From an uncultured delta proteobacterium (GTDB lineage Bacteria > Myxococcota_A > Bradymonadia > REDH01): a DNA stretch of 6,415 nucleotides. The notes beneath the pieces were generated by a model. It was not told where the DNA came from, ran no database searches, and saw nothing but the letters and a program-made list of their open reading frames with translations. Location of the stretch: NCBI GenBank assembly GCA_903873545.1, contig CAIQPA010000284.1:1-6415 (forward strand), given 5' to 3'. This document shows positions 1 to 5,497 of the stretch, piece by piece; the first letter of the stretch is position 1, and each line of letters begins with the position of its first letter. A program made the translations under genes and the position numbers.

Positions 1-621
1 CTCGCCGGTGAAGAGGCACTGGCTGTTCCCGGCCGGGTAGGAGGTGCCGCCCACCGTCTCGCAGGGACCGCCCATGCCGATGCAGAGGCCGCCGGCTGCC
101 TCGCAGGGTCCGACGGGCGTGGTGTCTGTGGTTGTGTCCTCAACGGCGGTGTCGGGCGTTGTATCCTCGACGGCGGTGTCTGCGGTTGTGTCCTCAACGG
201 CGGTGTCTGCGGTTGTATCCTCGACGGCGGTGTCGGGCGTTGTATCCTCAGCGGCGGTGTCGGGCGCGGTGTCTGCACCGGTGTCATCGCCCGTCGTGTC
301 GGGGTCTGGCTCGATGGCCGCACAGGCCCAGCCCGTCGCGGTGCAGCTGCAGGTAAGCGGGCCCGTGGCGTTCATGGGGAAGTCGCGGGTTGCGCCGAGG
401 CAGTCGCAGGCGGTGCCGGTCACCGGCGGGAGGGTCAACTCGCAGGCCGAGGCGCCCGTGTCTGCCGGCGTCGTGTCGGCATCGTTCCCCGAGCCAGAAC
501 CGGTCGCGTCGGCGGAGCTATCTTGGCCGCTTCCTGTGCCCGTGTCGGCACTGCTCAGGCTCTCCTTGGAACTGGAGCAGGCTGCGAGACAGGCAACGAG
601 CAGGAAAATGGAACTGCGCAT
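1..621 (-). CDS. Cys-rich lipoprotein with Asp-Thr repeat linker (3' end outside window)
   Basis: An open frame of 207 codons runs from ATG at 621 off the left edge without a stop, so only the N-terminal part is visible. Residues 1-15 (MRSSIFLLVACLAAC) form a short type II signal peptide with lipobox LAAC and lipidation at Cys15; Ser at +2 suggests outer-membrane sorting if the Lol +2 rule holds here. Then come a Ser/Gly/Asp/Thr-rich spacer (16-58), a Cys-rich block (Cys60, 72, 74, 91, 93, 100), a long Asp-Thr linker (about 105-170) containing five 9-residue repeats, and a second Cys-rich block (Cys173, 180, 187, 202) continuing past the edge. The even cysteine numbers suggest small disulfide-bonded surface modules joined by a flexible acidic linker. 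The start at 621 is preferred because AAGG (629-632) lies 7 nt upstream; an in-frame ATG at 657 lacks a ribosome site and would lengthen the n-region. I recognise no named family; lipoproteins of this style are common in Myxococcota and Bradymonadia. Function unknown. Confidence 0.88.
   Translation of the reverse strand, partial: MRSSIFLLVACLAACSSSKESLSSADTGTGSGQDSSADATGSGSGNDADTTPADTGASACELTLPPVTGTACDCLGATRDFPMNATGPLTCSCTATGWACAAIEPDPDTTGDDTGADTAPDTAAEDTTPDTAVEDTTADTAVEDTTADTAVEDTTPDTAVEDTTTDTTPVGPCEAAGGLCIGMGGPCETVGGTSYPAGNSQCLFTGE
118..252 (-). repeat. Five tandem 27-bp repeats coding for Asp-Thr linker
   Basis: Five consecutive 27-bp units encode the 9-residue pattern [AV]-E-D-T-T-[PAT]-D-T-[AT] at residues 124-168 of the lipoprotein. 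Unit length is a multiple of three, so gain or loss of units would keep the frame. Units 2 and 4 begin GTC GAG GAT while units 3 and 5 begin GTT GAG GAC, a synonymous alternation that points to duplication of a 54-bp dimer. The flanks (DTTGDDTGADTAPDTA) are degenerate versions of the same pattern. Confidence 0.9.
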
Positions 622-744
622 GGTGCAACCTTGAGGAACGGAGCGTTCGCGCGTCATGCTAGAGCGGTGGTAGCGATGGGGCAACAACGGGGCGGCGATT
701 CGCCTCGGCGATGGATGTGGCAAGGCCGTCGGCGCTAGGCTACG
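622..744. other. Divergent spacer between lipoprotein and barrel genes
   Basis: These 123 bp separate two divergently read genes and must hold both promoters unless transcription starts elsewhere. I found no convincing -35/-10 pair for either direction. Two short perfect inverted repeats are present (GAACG-GAG-CGTTC at 636-648 and GGCGA-T-TCGCC at 694-704); both are short enough to arise by chance. No open frame with a plausible start or ribosome site is seen here. Confidence 0.5.
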
Positions 745-1803
745 GTGCGAGGGATGGTTGGTCGTCTCCTCCTCTTTGCTTTGCTTCTCCTGCCTGCGGT
801 CGCATCGGCTGCGGAGCGGCAGCTCATTCTCCGGCTCGGGGCAGAGTCCGATAGCAATCCAGCGCGCATCTTTGGGGCCGATGAGCCTGTGATGGCTGGT
901 CCCAAGGGGACCATCTCGTTTGTCGATGAGCGGTTGGCCTGGCCCGAAGGCCTGCTGACGACCGAGACGCAGGTGGGGGCGCGCTGGCTGCCGCTCCGCG
1001 AGGACTGGGCCGCGGTCTGGCGTGTTGGCGGCGGACTGGACTGGACCGATGGCGGTGAATGGAGCCACCGTACCCACGCGGAGTTCCGCGGACGGAGCGA
1101 GGCTCCTGGAGACGACGATTTGGGCATGACCCGCGATTACGAGCGGGTCGCCGCAACCATCGGTAGCGCCCGCTCCTGGGAGCATCTCACGCTCGAGGCA
1201 GGGGCCGGCTACGCTGCGTTCGGTTACGCCGCCGACAGCGGCCGAAGCTGGCACGGGCCGACGGCATCTGTGTCGCTCAGCTATGCGCCCAGCCAAGCCG
1301 TTACGGTCAGCGCCTCCTACGAGCCGTCGCTCCGCATGAGCGCAGAGACACCCTTCTTGCTCACCGAAAGCCTGACCCAGTCGACGGGCGCGAGGCTTCA
1401 GTACGATGCCGGTCGCTGGGTCGCCTCGATCTCCGGCTCAGCCACCGCTGCGTCGGCAGGCTCTGAGGCCTCTGGTGGTGGGGACTACCTTCACCAGACC
1501 GCGGAAATCACCCTTGGCGGGCTGCTCTGGGGAGATGCCGTGGGGCGCCTGAGCGGGGTGCTGCAGCGCGTTGCCTACGAGGGTGCCGGCTCTGTCGTGG
1601 AGCTGGCAGTCGAAGACGAGGATCGCAACCAGGTGAGCATCGCCATCGAGCAGCCGCTCGTCGATGGCTGGGGCCTCGAGGGTCGCTACCAACGCTACCT
1701 GCAGCGGCTGGGAGCGGCGAGCTCGGCCCAAAACGATTTCGAGCGCCACATCGCCTTTGTAGGGCTGTCGTGGCGCTCGGAGCGGCAGGGCGCGGAGCCC
1801 TAG
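745..1803 (+). CDS. Probable outer-membrane beta-barrel protein
   Basis: The product is 352 residues. Residues 1-22 form a Sec signal peptide: Arg2 and Arg7, a Leu-rich core, and a cleavage site after Ala22 (ASA|AE). The mature protein has no cysteine and is dominated by alternating polar/hydrophobic stretches rich in Tyr, Trp and Gly, for example LILRLGAESDSNP near the mature N-terminus, TASVSLSYAP and VTVSASYEP mid-protein, and a last strand AFVGLSWR. These are typical of transmembrane beta-strands joined by acidic loops. An early Asp-Ser-Asn-Pro stretch of this kind recurs in several uncharacterised barrel families. Eight residues follow the last strand, so there is no terminal Phe signature. 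An in-frame TAG at 736-738 restricts the start to GTG 745 or ATG 754; GTG 745 has AGG 5 nt upstream, whereas the GAGGG before ATG 754 is too close to serve. Its TAG stop overlaps the typA stop. Cargo or function cannot be named; a periplasmic beta-protein is the alternative. Confidence 0.75.
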   Translation: MRGMVGRLLLFALLLLPAVASAAERQLILRLGAESDSNPARIFGADEPVMAGPKGTISFVDERLAWPEGLLTTETQVGARWLPLREDWAAVWRVGGGLDWTDGGEWSHRTHAEFRGRSEAPGDDDLGMTRDYERVAATIGSARSWEHLTLEAGAGYAAFGYAADSGRSWHGPTASVSLSYAPSQAVTVSASYEPSLRMSAETPFLLTESLTQSTGARLQYDAGRWVASISGSATAASAGSEASGGGDYLHQTAEITLGGLLWGDAVGRLSGVLQRVAYEGAGSVVELAVEDEDRNQVSIAIEQPLVDGWGLEGRYQRYLQRLGAASSAQNDFERHIAFVGLSWRSERQGAEP

Positions 1804-3620
1804 CGCTTGCGGCGGTTGTGGTCGAGGACGGCCTTGCGGATACGGATGCTGGTCGGGGTGACCTCGACAAGCTCGTCGTCATCAATCCACTCGAGCGCAG
1901 ACTCAAGCGTGTGCAGGCGCGGCGGAACGAGCGTCAACTTCTCGTCGGCACCGGCTGACCGGATGTTGGTGAGCGCCTTCTTGGTGCAGGGGTTGATGAC
2001 GAGGTCGTTCTCCTTGGCGTGCTGACCGATGATCTGGCCGCCGTAGACGCTCTCTGCCGTGCCCATGAACATGAGGCCACGGTCCTGCAGGCGGTAAAGC
2101 GCGTAGGCGGTGGTGTCGCCCGGCTCGAGGGCGACGAGCGCGCCGTTGGCCCGGCCGCCGATATCGCCGCGGAAGGGGGCGTAGTGGTCGAAGTTGGAGT
2201 AGAGCACGCCGGTGCCGCGCGTGTCGGTAAGGAACTCGCTGCGGAAGCCGATGAGGCCGCGCGACGGGATGAGGTACTCCATGCGGCACATGCCTTCACC
2301 CGAGGGCTCAAGCACCTTGAGCTCGCCCTTGCGCATGCTGAGCTTGTTGATCACGGTGCCCTGGTAGTCTTCGCCGCACTCGACGACGACGATTTCCATG
2401 GGCTCGAGCGTGTGGCCCTTCTCGTCCTTCTTGAGGATGACCTTGGGCTGCGAGACTGCGAGCTCGTAGCCTTCGCGGCGCATACGCTCGAGGAGGACCG
2501 ACAGGTGGAGTTCGCCGCGGCCCGAGACGCGGAAGGTCTCGGCAGACTCGGTGTCTTCGACGCGGAGCGAGACGTCCGCCTCGAGCTCGCGCATGAGCCG
2601 GTCACGGATGTGACGGCTGGTGACGAACTTGCCCTCGCGACCGGCGAAGGGCGAGGTGTTGACCATGAAGAGCATGCTGATGGTCGGCTCGTCGATCTCC
2701 ATGGCGGGCAGCCGCTTGGTGCCGTCCGGTGCGCCGATGGTGTCGCCGGGGAGGACGGTGTCCAGGCCTGCGATCATGATGATGTCGCCGGCCTTGGCCT
2801 CGCTGGCCTCGACCCGCTCGAGGCCCTGGAAGCGGACAATCTTCGAGATGCGGCCGAAGCTGTTCACGTCGTTCTGGCCGAGGACGGCCACGCGCGAACC
2901 GACGGTGACGCGACCATCATAGACGCGGCCGACGGCCAGGCGGCCAACGAAGGCGTCGTAGGAGAGCGTCGCGACCTGCATGCAGAAGGGGGCGTCGACG
3001 TCGGCGTCGGGCGCGGGCACCGACTTGATGATGCGCTCGAAGATGGGGCGCATGTCGACGGCCGGCTCCTTCGGGTCGTTCATCGCGTAGCCCTGCTTGG
3101 CAGAGGCGTAGATGACGGGGAAGTCGAGCTGCTCATCCGTGGCCTTGAGGGCAACGAAGAGGTCGAAGCACATGTTGAGCACCTCATCGAGGCGGGCGTT
3201 CGGGCGGTCAATCTTGTTGATGACCACGATGGGCTTGAGGCCCAGCGCAAGCGACTTCCGAAGCACGAAGCGGGTCTGGGGCATGGGCCCCTCGACGGCA
3301 TCGACGAGCAGGAGGACGCAGTCGACCATCTTGAGGACGCGCTCTACTTCGCCACCGAAGTCGGCGTGTCCGGGAGTGTCGACGATGTTGAAGGTGAAGA
3401 TGTCGCCGCTGTCGGCCTTGTAGTTCACCGTGGTGCACTTGGCCAAGATGGTGATGCCGCGCTCGCGCTCCTGGTCGTTGCTGTCCATGGCCCGCTCGGC
3501 CATCTCTTTGTGGGCGGCGACGGTGCCAGACTGCCGCAACAGCTTGTCGACCAGCGTCGTTTTGCCGTGGTCGACGTGGGCGATGATTGCGACGTTGCGG
3601 ATGAACTCAGCCTTCTTCAT
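1800..3620 (-). CDS. typA: Ribosome-binding translational GTPase TypA/BipA
   Basis: The product is 606 residues, matching the usual length of about 600-615. TypA binds the 70S/50S ribosome and couples GTP hydrolysis to large-subunit assembly and to translation under cold and other stress; it is cytoplasmic. All GTPase motifs are present: G1 AHVDHGKTT (14-22), switch I RERGITI (52-58, Thr57), G3 DTPGH (81-85, catalytic His85), G4 NKID (135-138) and G5 SAK (173-175). Next come an EF-Tu-like beta-barrel (about 200-300), EF-G III-like and V-like alpha/beta domains (about 300-480; RGELHL, IPSRGLIGFR) and the TypA-specific C-terminal domain with ENDLVINPC and ELVEVTPTSIRIRK, which separates it from EF-G and LepA. 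ATG 3620 starts the family-conserved KKAEFIRNVAIIAHVDHGKT; an in-frame ATG at 3674 would add 18 non-conserved residues. No clear Shine-Dalgarno precedes ATG 3620. No key residue is missing. The neighbours suggest no operon partner. Confidence 0.98.
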   Translation of the reverse strand: MKKAEFIRNVAIIAHVDHGKTTLVDKLLRQSGTVAAHKEMAERAMDSNDQERERGITILAKCTTVNYKADSGDIFTFNIVDTPGHADFGGEVERVLKMVDCVLLLVDAVEGPMPQTRFVLRKSLALGLKPIVVINKIDRPNARLDEVLNMCFDLFVALKATDEQLDFPVIYASAKQGYAMNDPKEPAVDMRPIFERIIKSVPAPDADVDAPFCMQVATLSYDAFVGRLAVGRVYDGRVTVGSRVAVLGQNDVNSFGRISKIVRFQGLERVEASEAKAGDIIMIAGLDTVLPGDTIGAPDGTKRLPAMEIDEPTISMLFMVNTSPFAGREGKFVTSRHIRDRLMRELEADVSLRVEDTESAETFRVSGRGELHLSVLLERMRREGYELAVSQPKVILKKDEKGHTLEPMEIVVVECGEDYQGTVINKLSMRKGELKVLEPSGEGMCRMEYLIPSRGLIGFRSEFLTDTRGTGVLYSNFDHYAPFRGDIGGRANGALVALEPGDTTAYALYRLQDRGLMFMGTAESVYGGQIIGQHAKENDLVINPCTKKALTNIRSAGADEKLTLVPPRLHTLESALEWIDDDELVEVTPTSIRIRKAVLDHNRRKR

Positions 3621-3642
3621 GACGGGGCACTCTGAGGTAATG

Positions 3643-3655
3643 GCGGGGTCCCCGC
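3643..3655. repeat. Perfect 13-bp inverted repeat in typA leader
   Basis: GCGGGG and CCCCGC flank a single T, 23 bp upstream of the typA start codon. If the promoter proposed at 3674-3702 is right, this lies in the typA 5' untranslated region and could fold into a short GC hairpin near the ribosome landing site. Length alone does not exclude chance in GC-rich DNA. Confidence 0.35.
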
Positions 3656-3673
3656 GGACGCGAGGGGCGCGCA

Positions 3674-3702
3674 CTCGTAGCGGGGGAGCGGCTCTGTCAC
3701 AA
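3674..3702 (-). promoter_or_regulatory. Candidate sigma-70 promoter for typA
   Basis: On the minus strand TTGTGA (3697-3702; 4 of 6 matches to TTGACA) and TACGAG (3674-3679; 3 of 6 matches to TATAAT) are separated by 17 bp. Transcription would begin near 3667 and give a leader of about 46 nt. The -10 box is poor, so this is only the best candidate seen in the spacer. Confidence 0.3.
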
Positions 3703-3736
3703 GAAGAAGCGGCAGTTTTCGGGCCTGCGGGCGACT

Positions 3737-3753
3737 TTGCGACAGCTGTGCAA
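3737..3753. repeat. 17-bp dyad, possible operator, in divergent spacer
   Basis: TTGC (3737-3740) and GCAA (3750-3753) form inverted half-sites around the perfect palindrome ACAGCTGT (3742-3749), which is offset by half a base from the outer arms. It lies between the divergent typA gene and the 122-residue gene, where a repressor or activator could act on either. I do not recognise it as a known operator. Confidence 0.25.
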
Positions 3754-3800
3754 CATTGCGCTCGTCATGCCGACAATGGGGGTGAGGGAGTTGTCTGCCC

Positions 3801-3806
3801 AAGGAG
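3801..3806 (+). promoter_or_regulatory. Strong ribosome binding site AAGGAG
   Basis: AAGGAG stands 6 nt before ATG 3813, ideal spacing. It is the best Shine-Dalgarno sequence in the window. It fixes the start of the small gene against the in-frame ATGs at 3816, 3828, 3837 and 3846, and supports that gene being real. Confidence 0.85.
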
Positions 3807-3812
3807 TCGACG

Positions 3813-4181
3813 ATGATGCAAGCATGTATGGCATGGATGGAGCGAATGCTAAGCGGCGGCGTGGTGGCGCACGCGGGGGCAGCAGTGCCGGAGGATGCAG
3901 CGGCGCCGCGGCTGCGGGTCTGTTTCGATGCCAGTTCGGAGGATGGGGTGGAGGCCGTGGCTGCGGGCTTCGACCTGGTCATCGTTCCGGCGGCGTGGCA
4001 CCGGAGGTTGGAGCTTCTGTCGGCGGTGGCAGCATTGCTACGGCAGAGCGGCCGACGCCACGGCGTCCGGGTGGAACTCATGGTGGCGCACGATGCAGCC
4101 GACCTCCGACTGGCGACGCAGTGCGAGGTTCTGGTGCGGGCGTCGGGTAGCCGCTCAGCGTTCCGCGTTCAGCGGCTCTGA
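3813..4181 (+). CDS. Small hypothetical protein, likely alpha/beta fold
   Basis: The product is 122 residues and I do not recognise it. The first twelve residues contain five Met (1, 2, 6, 9, 12). There is no signal peptide and no membrane segment. From about residue 33 the pattern alternates strand and helix: strand RVCFDAS, helix EDGVEAVAAG, strand FDLVIVPA, helix RRLELLSAVAALLRQ, strand VRVELMVAH, and a last strand CEVLVRAS. This resembles a small Rossmann-like or receiver-like alpha/beta domain, but the phospho-acceptor Asp and the Lys of a true receiver cannot be placed with confidence. A cytoplasmic location is likely. The AAGGAG site 6 nt upstream makes the reading frame convincing; competing frames on both strands are low-complexity. 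It is divergent from typA and followed after 61 bp by the tail-anchored gene, which seems to have its own promoter. Function unknown. Confidence 0.75.
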   Translation: MMQACMAWMERMLSGGVVAHAGAAVPEDAAAPRLRVCFDASSEDGVEAVAAGFDLVIVPAAWHRRLELLSAVAALLRQSGRRHGVRVELMVAHDAADLRLATQCEVLVRASGSRSAFRVQRL

Positions 4182-4211
4182 TTGACACGCTCCGAGGCGA
4201 AGTCCTAGAGG
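4182..4211 (+). promoter_or_regulatory. Candidate promoter for the tail-anchored protein/lipoprotein unit
   Basis: A perfect -35 TTGACA (4182-4187) starts on the base after the TGA stop of the 122-residue gene. Eighteen bp further is TAGAGG (4206-4211), a 3-of-6 match to TATAAT that keeps T1, A2 and A4. Transcription would begin near 4218, about 25 nt before the GTG start. The -35 is strong and the -10 weak; read-through from the upstream gene may contribute. Confidence 0.45.
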
Positions 4212-4230
4212 GCACTGAGCCTTTCTCGAG

Positions 4231-4235
4231 CGGAG
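4231..4235 (+). promoter_or_regulatory. Ribosome binding site CGGAG deciding a GTG start
   Basis: GGAG ends 7 nt before GTG 4243 and supports that non-ATG start. An ATG at 4236 directly after this site is out of frame, too close to use it, and would give only a seven-codon frame ending at 4259. Confidence 0.65.
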
Positions 4236-4242
4236 ATGCCTC

Positions 4243-5493
4243 GTGGCCAGCGAAAATGAGAAGACGGTTTTTGGGTTGCCCGGACTGCAGCTAGAGAGCT
4301 CGGAGGCGCCGCCCGAAGACAAGGCGGCGGCTGCCGGCGCGCGGACGATGGTAGGTCTCTCCTTCGGCGCCGATGAACTGGCGCAGCTTGACGCTGCCAT
4401 CGCCTCGGTCGAAGAGCGTGCATCTGGCGCCAACGAAGCGGCTGCAAAGCCGACAACGCAACGGTCGGCGCCCCTTCCGCCCCCGCGCCCGCGCGGCTCC
4501 ACCGCGGCTGCGCCCGTGATTGCACCATCGACGGAGCGCATCGAGCCTCCGGCCAACGGTACCGTGCTCATGACCCTCGCCGACTTCGGCGACCTCGACA
4601 AGCTGCTGAGCGGAGAGGCGGAGGCAGCACCCGCACCAGAGGCTGCAGTCCAACCGGAACAGGCGGCAGCCTCCGAGGCAGAGCCGGCGCCAGCGCAGAG
4701 CGCGACCGAGAGTTCCGTGCCGGCGCAAAGCAATGCCACGATGCTCTTCGATGCCGATGATTTGGGCGATGCATTCTCGGGCGTCTTTGGTCAGGTGACG
4801 AGCAGCCTCAGCGCCGCCGACGTGGAGGAGGAGTTGGATGCGTCGTCAGAGCCAGACGAGGTGGATGCAGCCTTTGCCGCTACCGGAGGTATCTCTGCCC
4901 ACGCTCGCTCCGCCGCGCTGGCTGCGCTGGAAGAGGAGCAGCAGGCCTCCGCGCGGGCAGACATGCGGTTGTCGACTGCTGCGCCTGCGCCCGTGGCTCC
5001 TTCCGAGCCGGCCGCGCCTCCTGCGACAGCAGCAGGCACCCTGTTGATGTCATCGGAATGGCTCGAGCAGGCGGCGGCAGCGGCTGTTGCCGCAGCCAAG
5101 CCGGCCGAAGCCAAGGCGCCCGCGCCTCGTCCCGCGCCCGCGCCTGCCCCGGCGCCCCCCGCATCGAACGCGACCCTCTTCTTGGGCCCCGAGAGCGTGG
5201 TGCCCGATTCCTCGAGCACCCGGAGTGCCTTCAGCGCCGCAGACCTCTCGGATGCCAAGACCGAACTTCCGGCGCCGGAGAAGACCAAGCGGTACCAGAC
5301 AGGGTCTGTGCCACGGGTGGAGCCGCTGCCCGTACAGCGTGAGCCTGCGCGCCGCGCCGCGCCGCTGGCCACACCGGCACGGAGCGAGTCGCGTGAACCC
5401 TCACCCGTCCGCCGCGACGGTGCGGCCCTCTGGATCGCCGGCGTCGCGACGGTGCTCGTCCTCGCCGCGATCGCCTGGTACCTCCTCCGCTAG
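4243..5493 (+). CDS. Ala/Pro-rich disordered protein with C-terminal membrane anchor
   Basis: The product is 416 residues. It has no N-terminal signal. Almost the whole chain is Ala, Pro, Glu and Ser rich and probably disordered, with a Pro-Ala run at 293-307. Residues about 394-415 form one hydrophobic segment (GVATVLVLAAIAWYLL) followed only by Arg416, and Arg390/Arg391 precede it. By the positive-inside rule this is a tail-anchored inner-membrane protein with its long arm in the cytoplasm. A motif [AG]-T followed by three hydrophobic residues recurs at Thr107 (NGTVLM), Thr166 (NATMLF), Thr266 (AGTLLM) and Thr311 (NATLFL), with a hydrophobic residue eight positions after the Thr and often Asp or Glu before it. 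Looser versions stand at Thr8 (KTVFG) and Thr35 (RTMVG). Basic residues cluster just before the anchor (349-391). GTG 4243 is the start given by the GGAG site. The lipoprotein gene begins 4 bp after its stop. No named family is recognised; a scaffold or adaptor role is only an inference. Confidence 0.85.
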   Translation: MASENEKTVFGLPGLQLESSEAPPEDKAAAAGARTMVGLSFGADELAQLDAAIASVEERASGANEAAAKPTTQRSAPLPPPRPRGSTAAAPVIAPSTERIEPPANGTVLMTLADFGDLDKLLSGEAEAAPAPEAAVQPEQAAASEAEPAPAQSATESSVPAQSNATMLFDADDLGDAFSGVFGQVTSSLSAADVEEELDASSEPDEVDAAFAATGGISAHARSAALAALEEEQQASARADMRLSTAAPAPVAPSEPAAPPATAAGTLLMSSEWLEQAAAAAVAAAKPAEAKAPAPRPAPAPAPAPPASNATLFLGPESVVPDSSSTRSAFSAADLSDAKTELPAPEKTKRYQTGSVPRVEPLPVQREPARRAAPLATPARSESREPSPVRRDGAALWIAGVATVLVLAAIAWYLLR

Positions 5494-5497
5494 CCTG

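Noticed and set aside
118..252. The tandem repeats as a CRISPR array.
   Set aside because: Units are contiguous 27-bp coding repeats in frame with a lipoprotein and have no unique spacers.
44..634. A 196-codon plus-strand frame with Val-Ser repeats over the left-edge repeats.
   Set aside because: It is the antisense shadow of the Asp-Thr repeats. The minus frame has a signal peptide, lipobox and ribosome site.
636..704. Short inverted repeats GAACG-GAG-CGTTC and GGCGA-T-TCGCC as operators.
   Set aside because: Five-base arms are expected several times by chance in a window of this size, and no known operator consensus matches.
2019..3635. A 538-codon open frame on the plus strand, antisense to typA.
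   Set aside because: It lies almost entirely opposite typA. Its product is dominated by Asp, Glu, Val, Leu and His as expected from the reverse complement of GC-rich codons, has no recognisable domain, and the opposite strand encodes an unmistakable TypA.
3617..4081. A minus-strand 154-codon frame opposite the small hypothetical gene.
   Set aside because: Composition is Ser/Pro/Arg rich with no domain, it covers the divergent spacer, and the plus frame has a near-perfect ribosome site.
4150..4176. Inverted repeat GCCGCT/AGCGGC near the end of the small gene, as a terminator.
   Set aside because: The stem is only 6 bp with a 15-nt loop and there is no T tract; it lies within codons and can be chance.
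5087..5497. Upstream in-frame extension of the second lipoprotein, or a fusion with the tail-anchored protein.
   Set aside because: The extension is a Pro/Arg-rich shadow of the tail-anchored gene. The lipobox signal requires a start near 5498, and the tail-anchored gene has its own intact stop.
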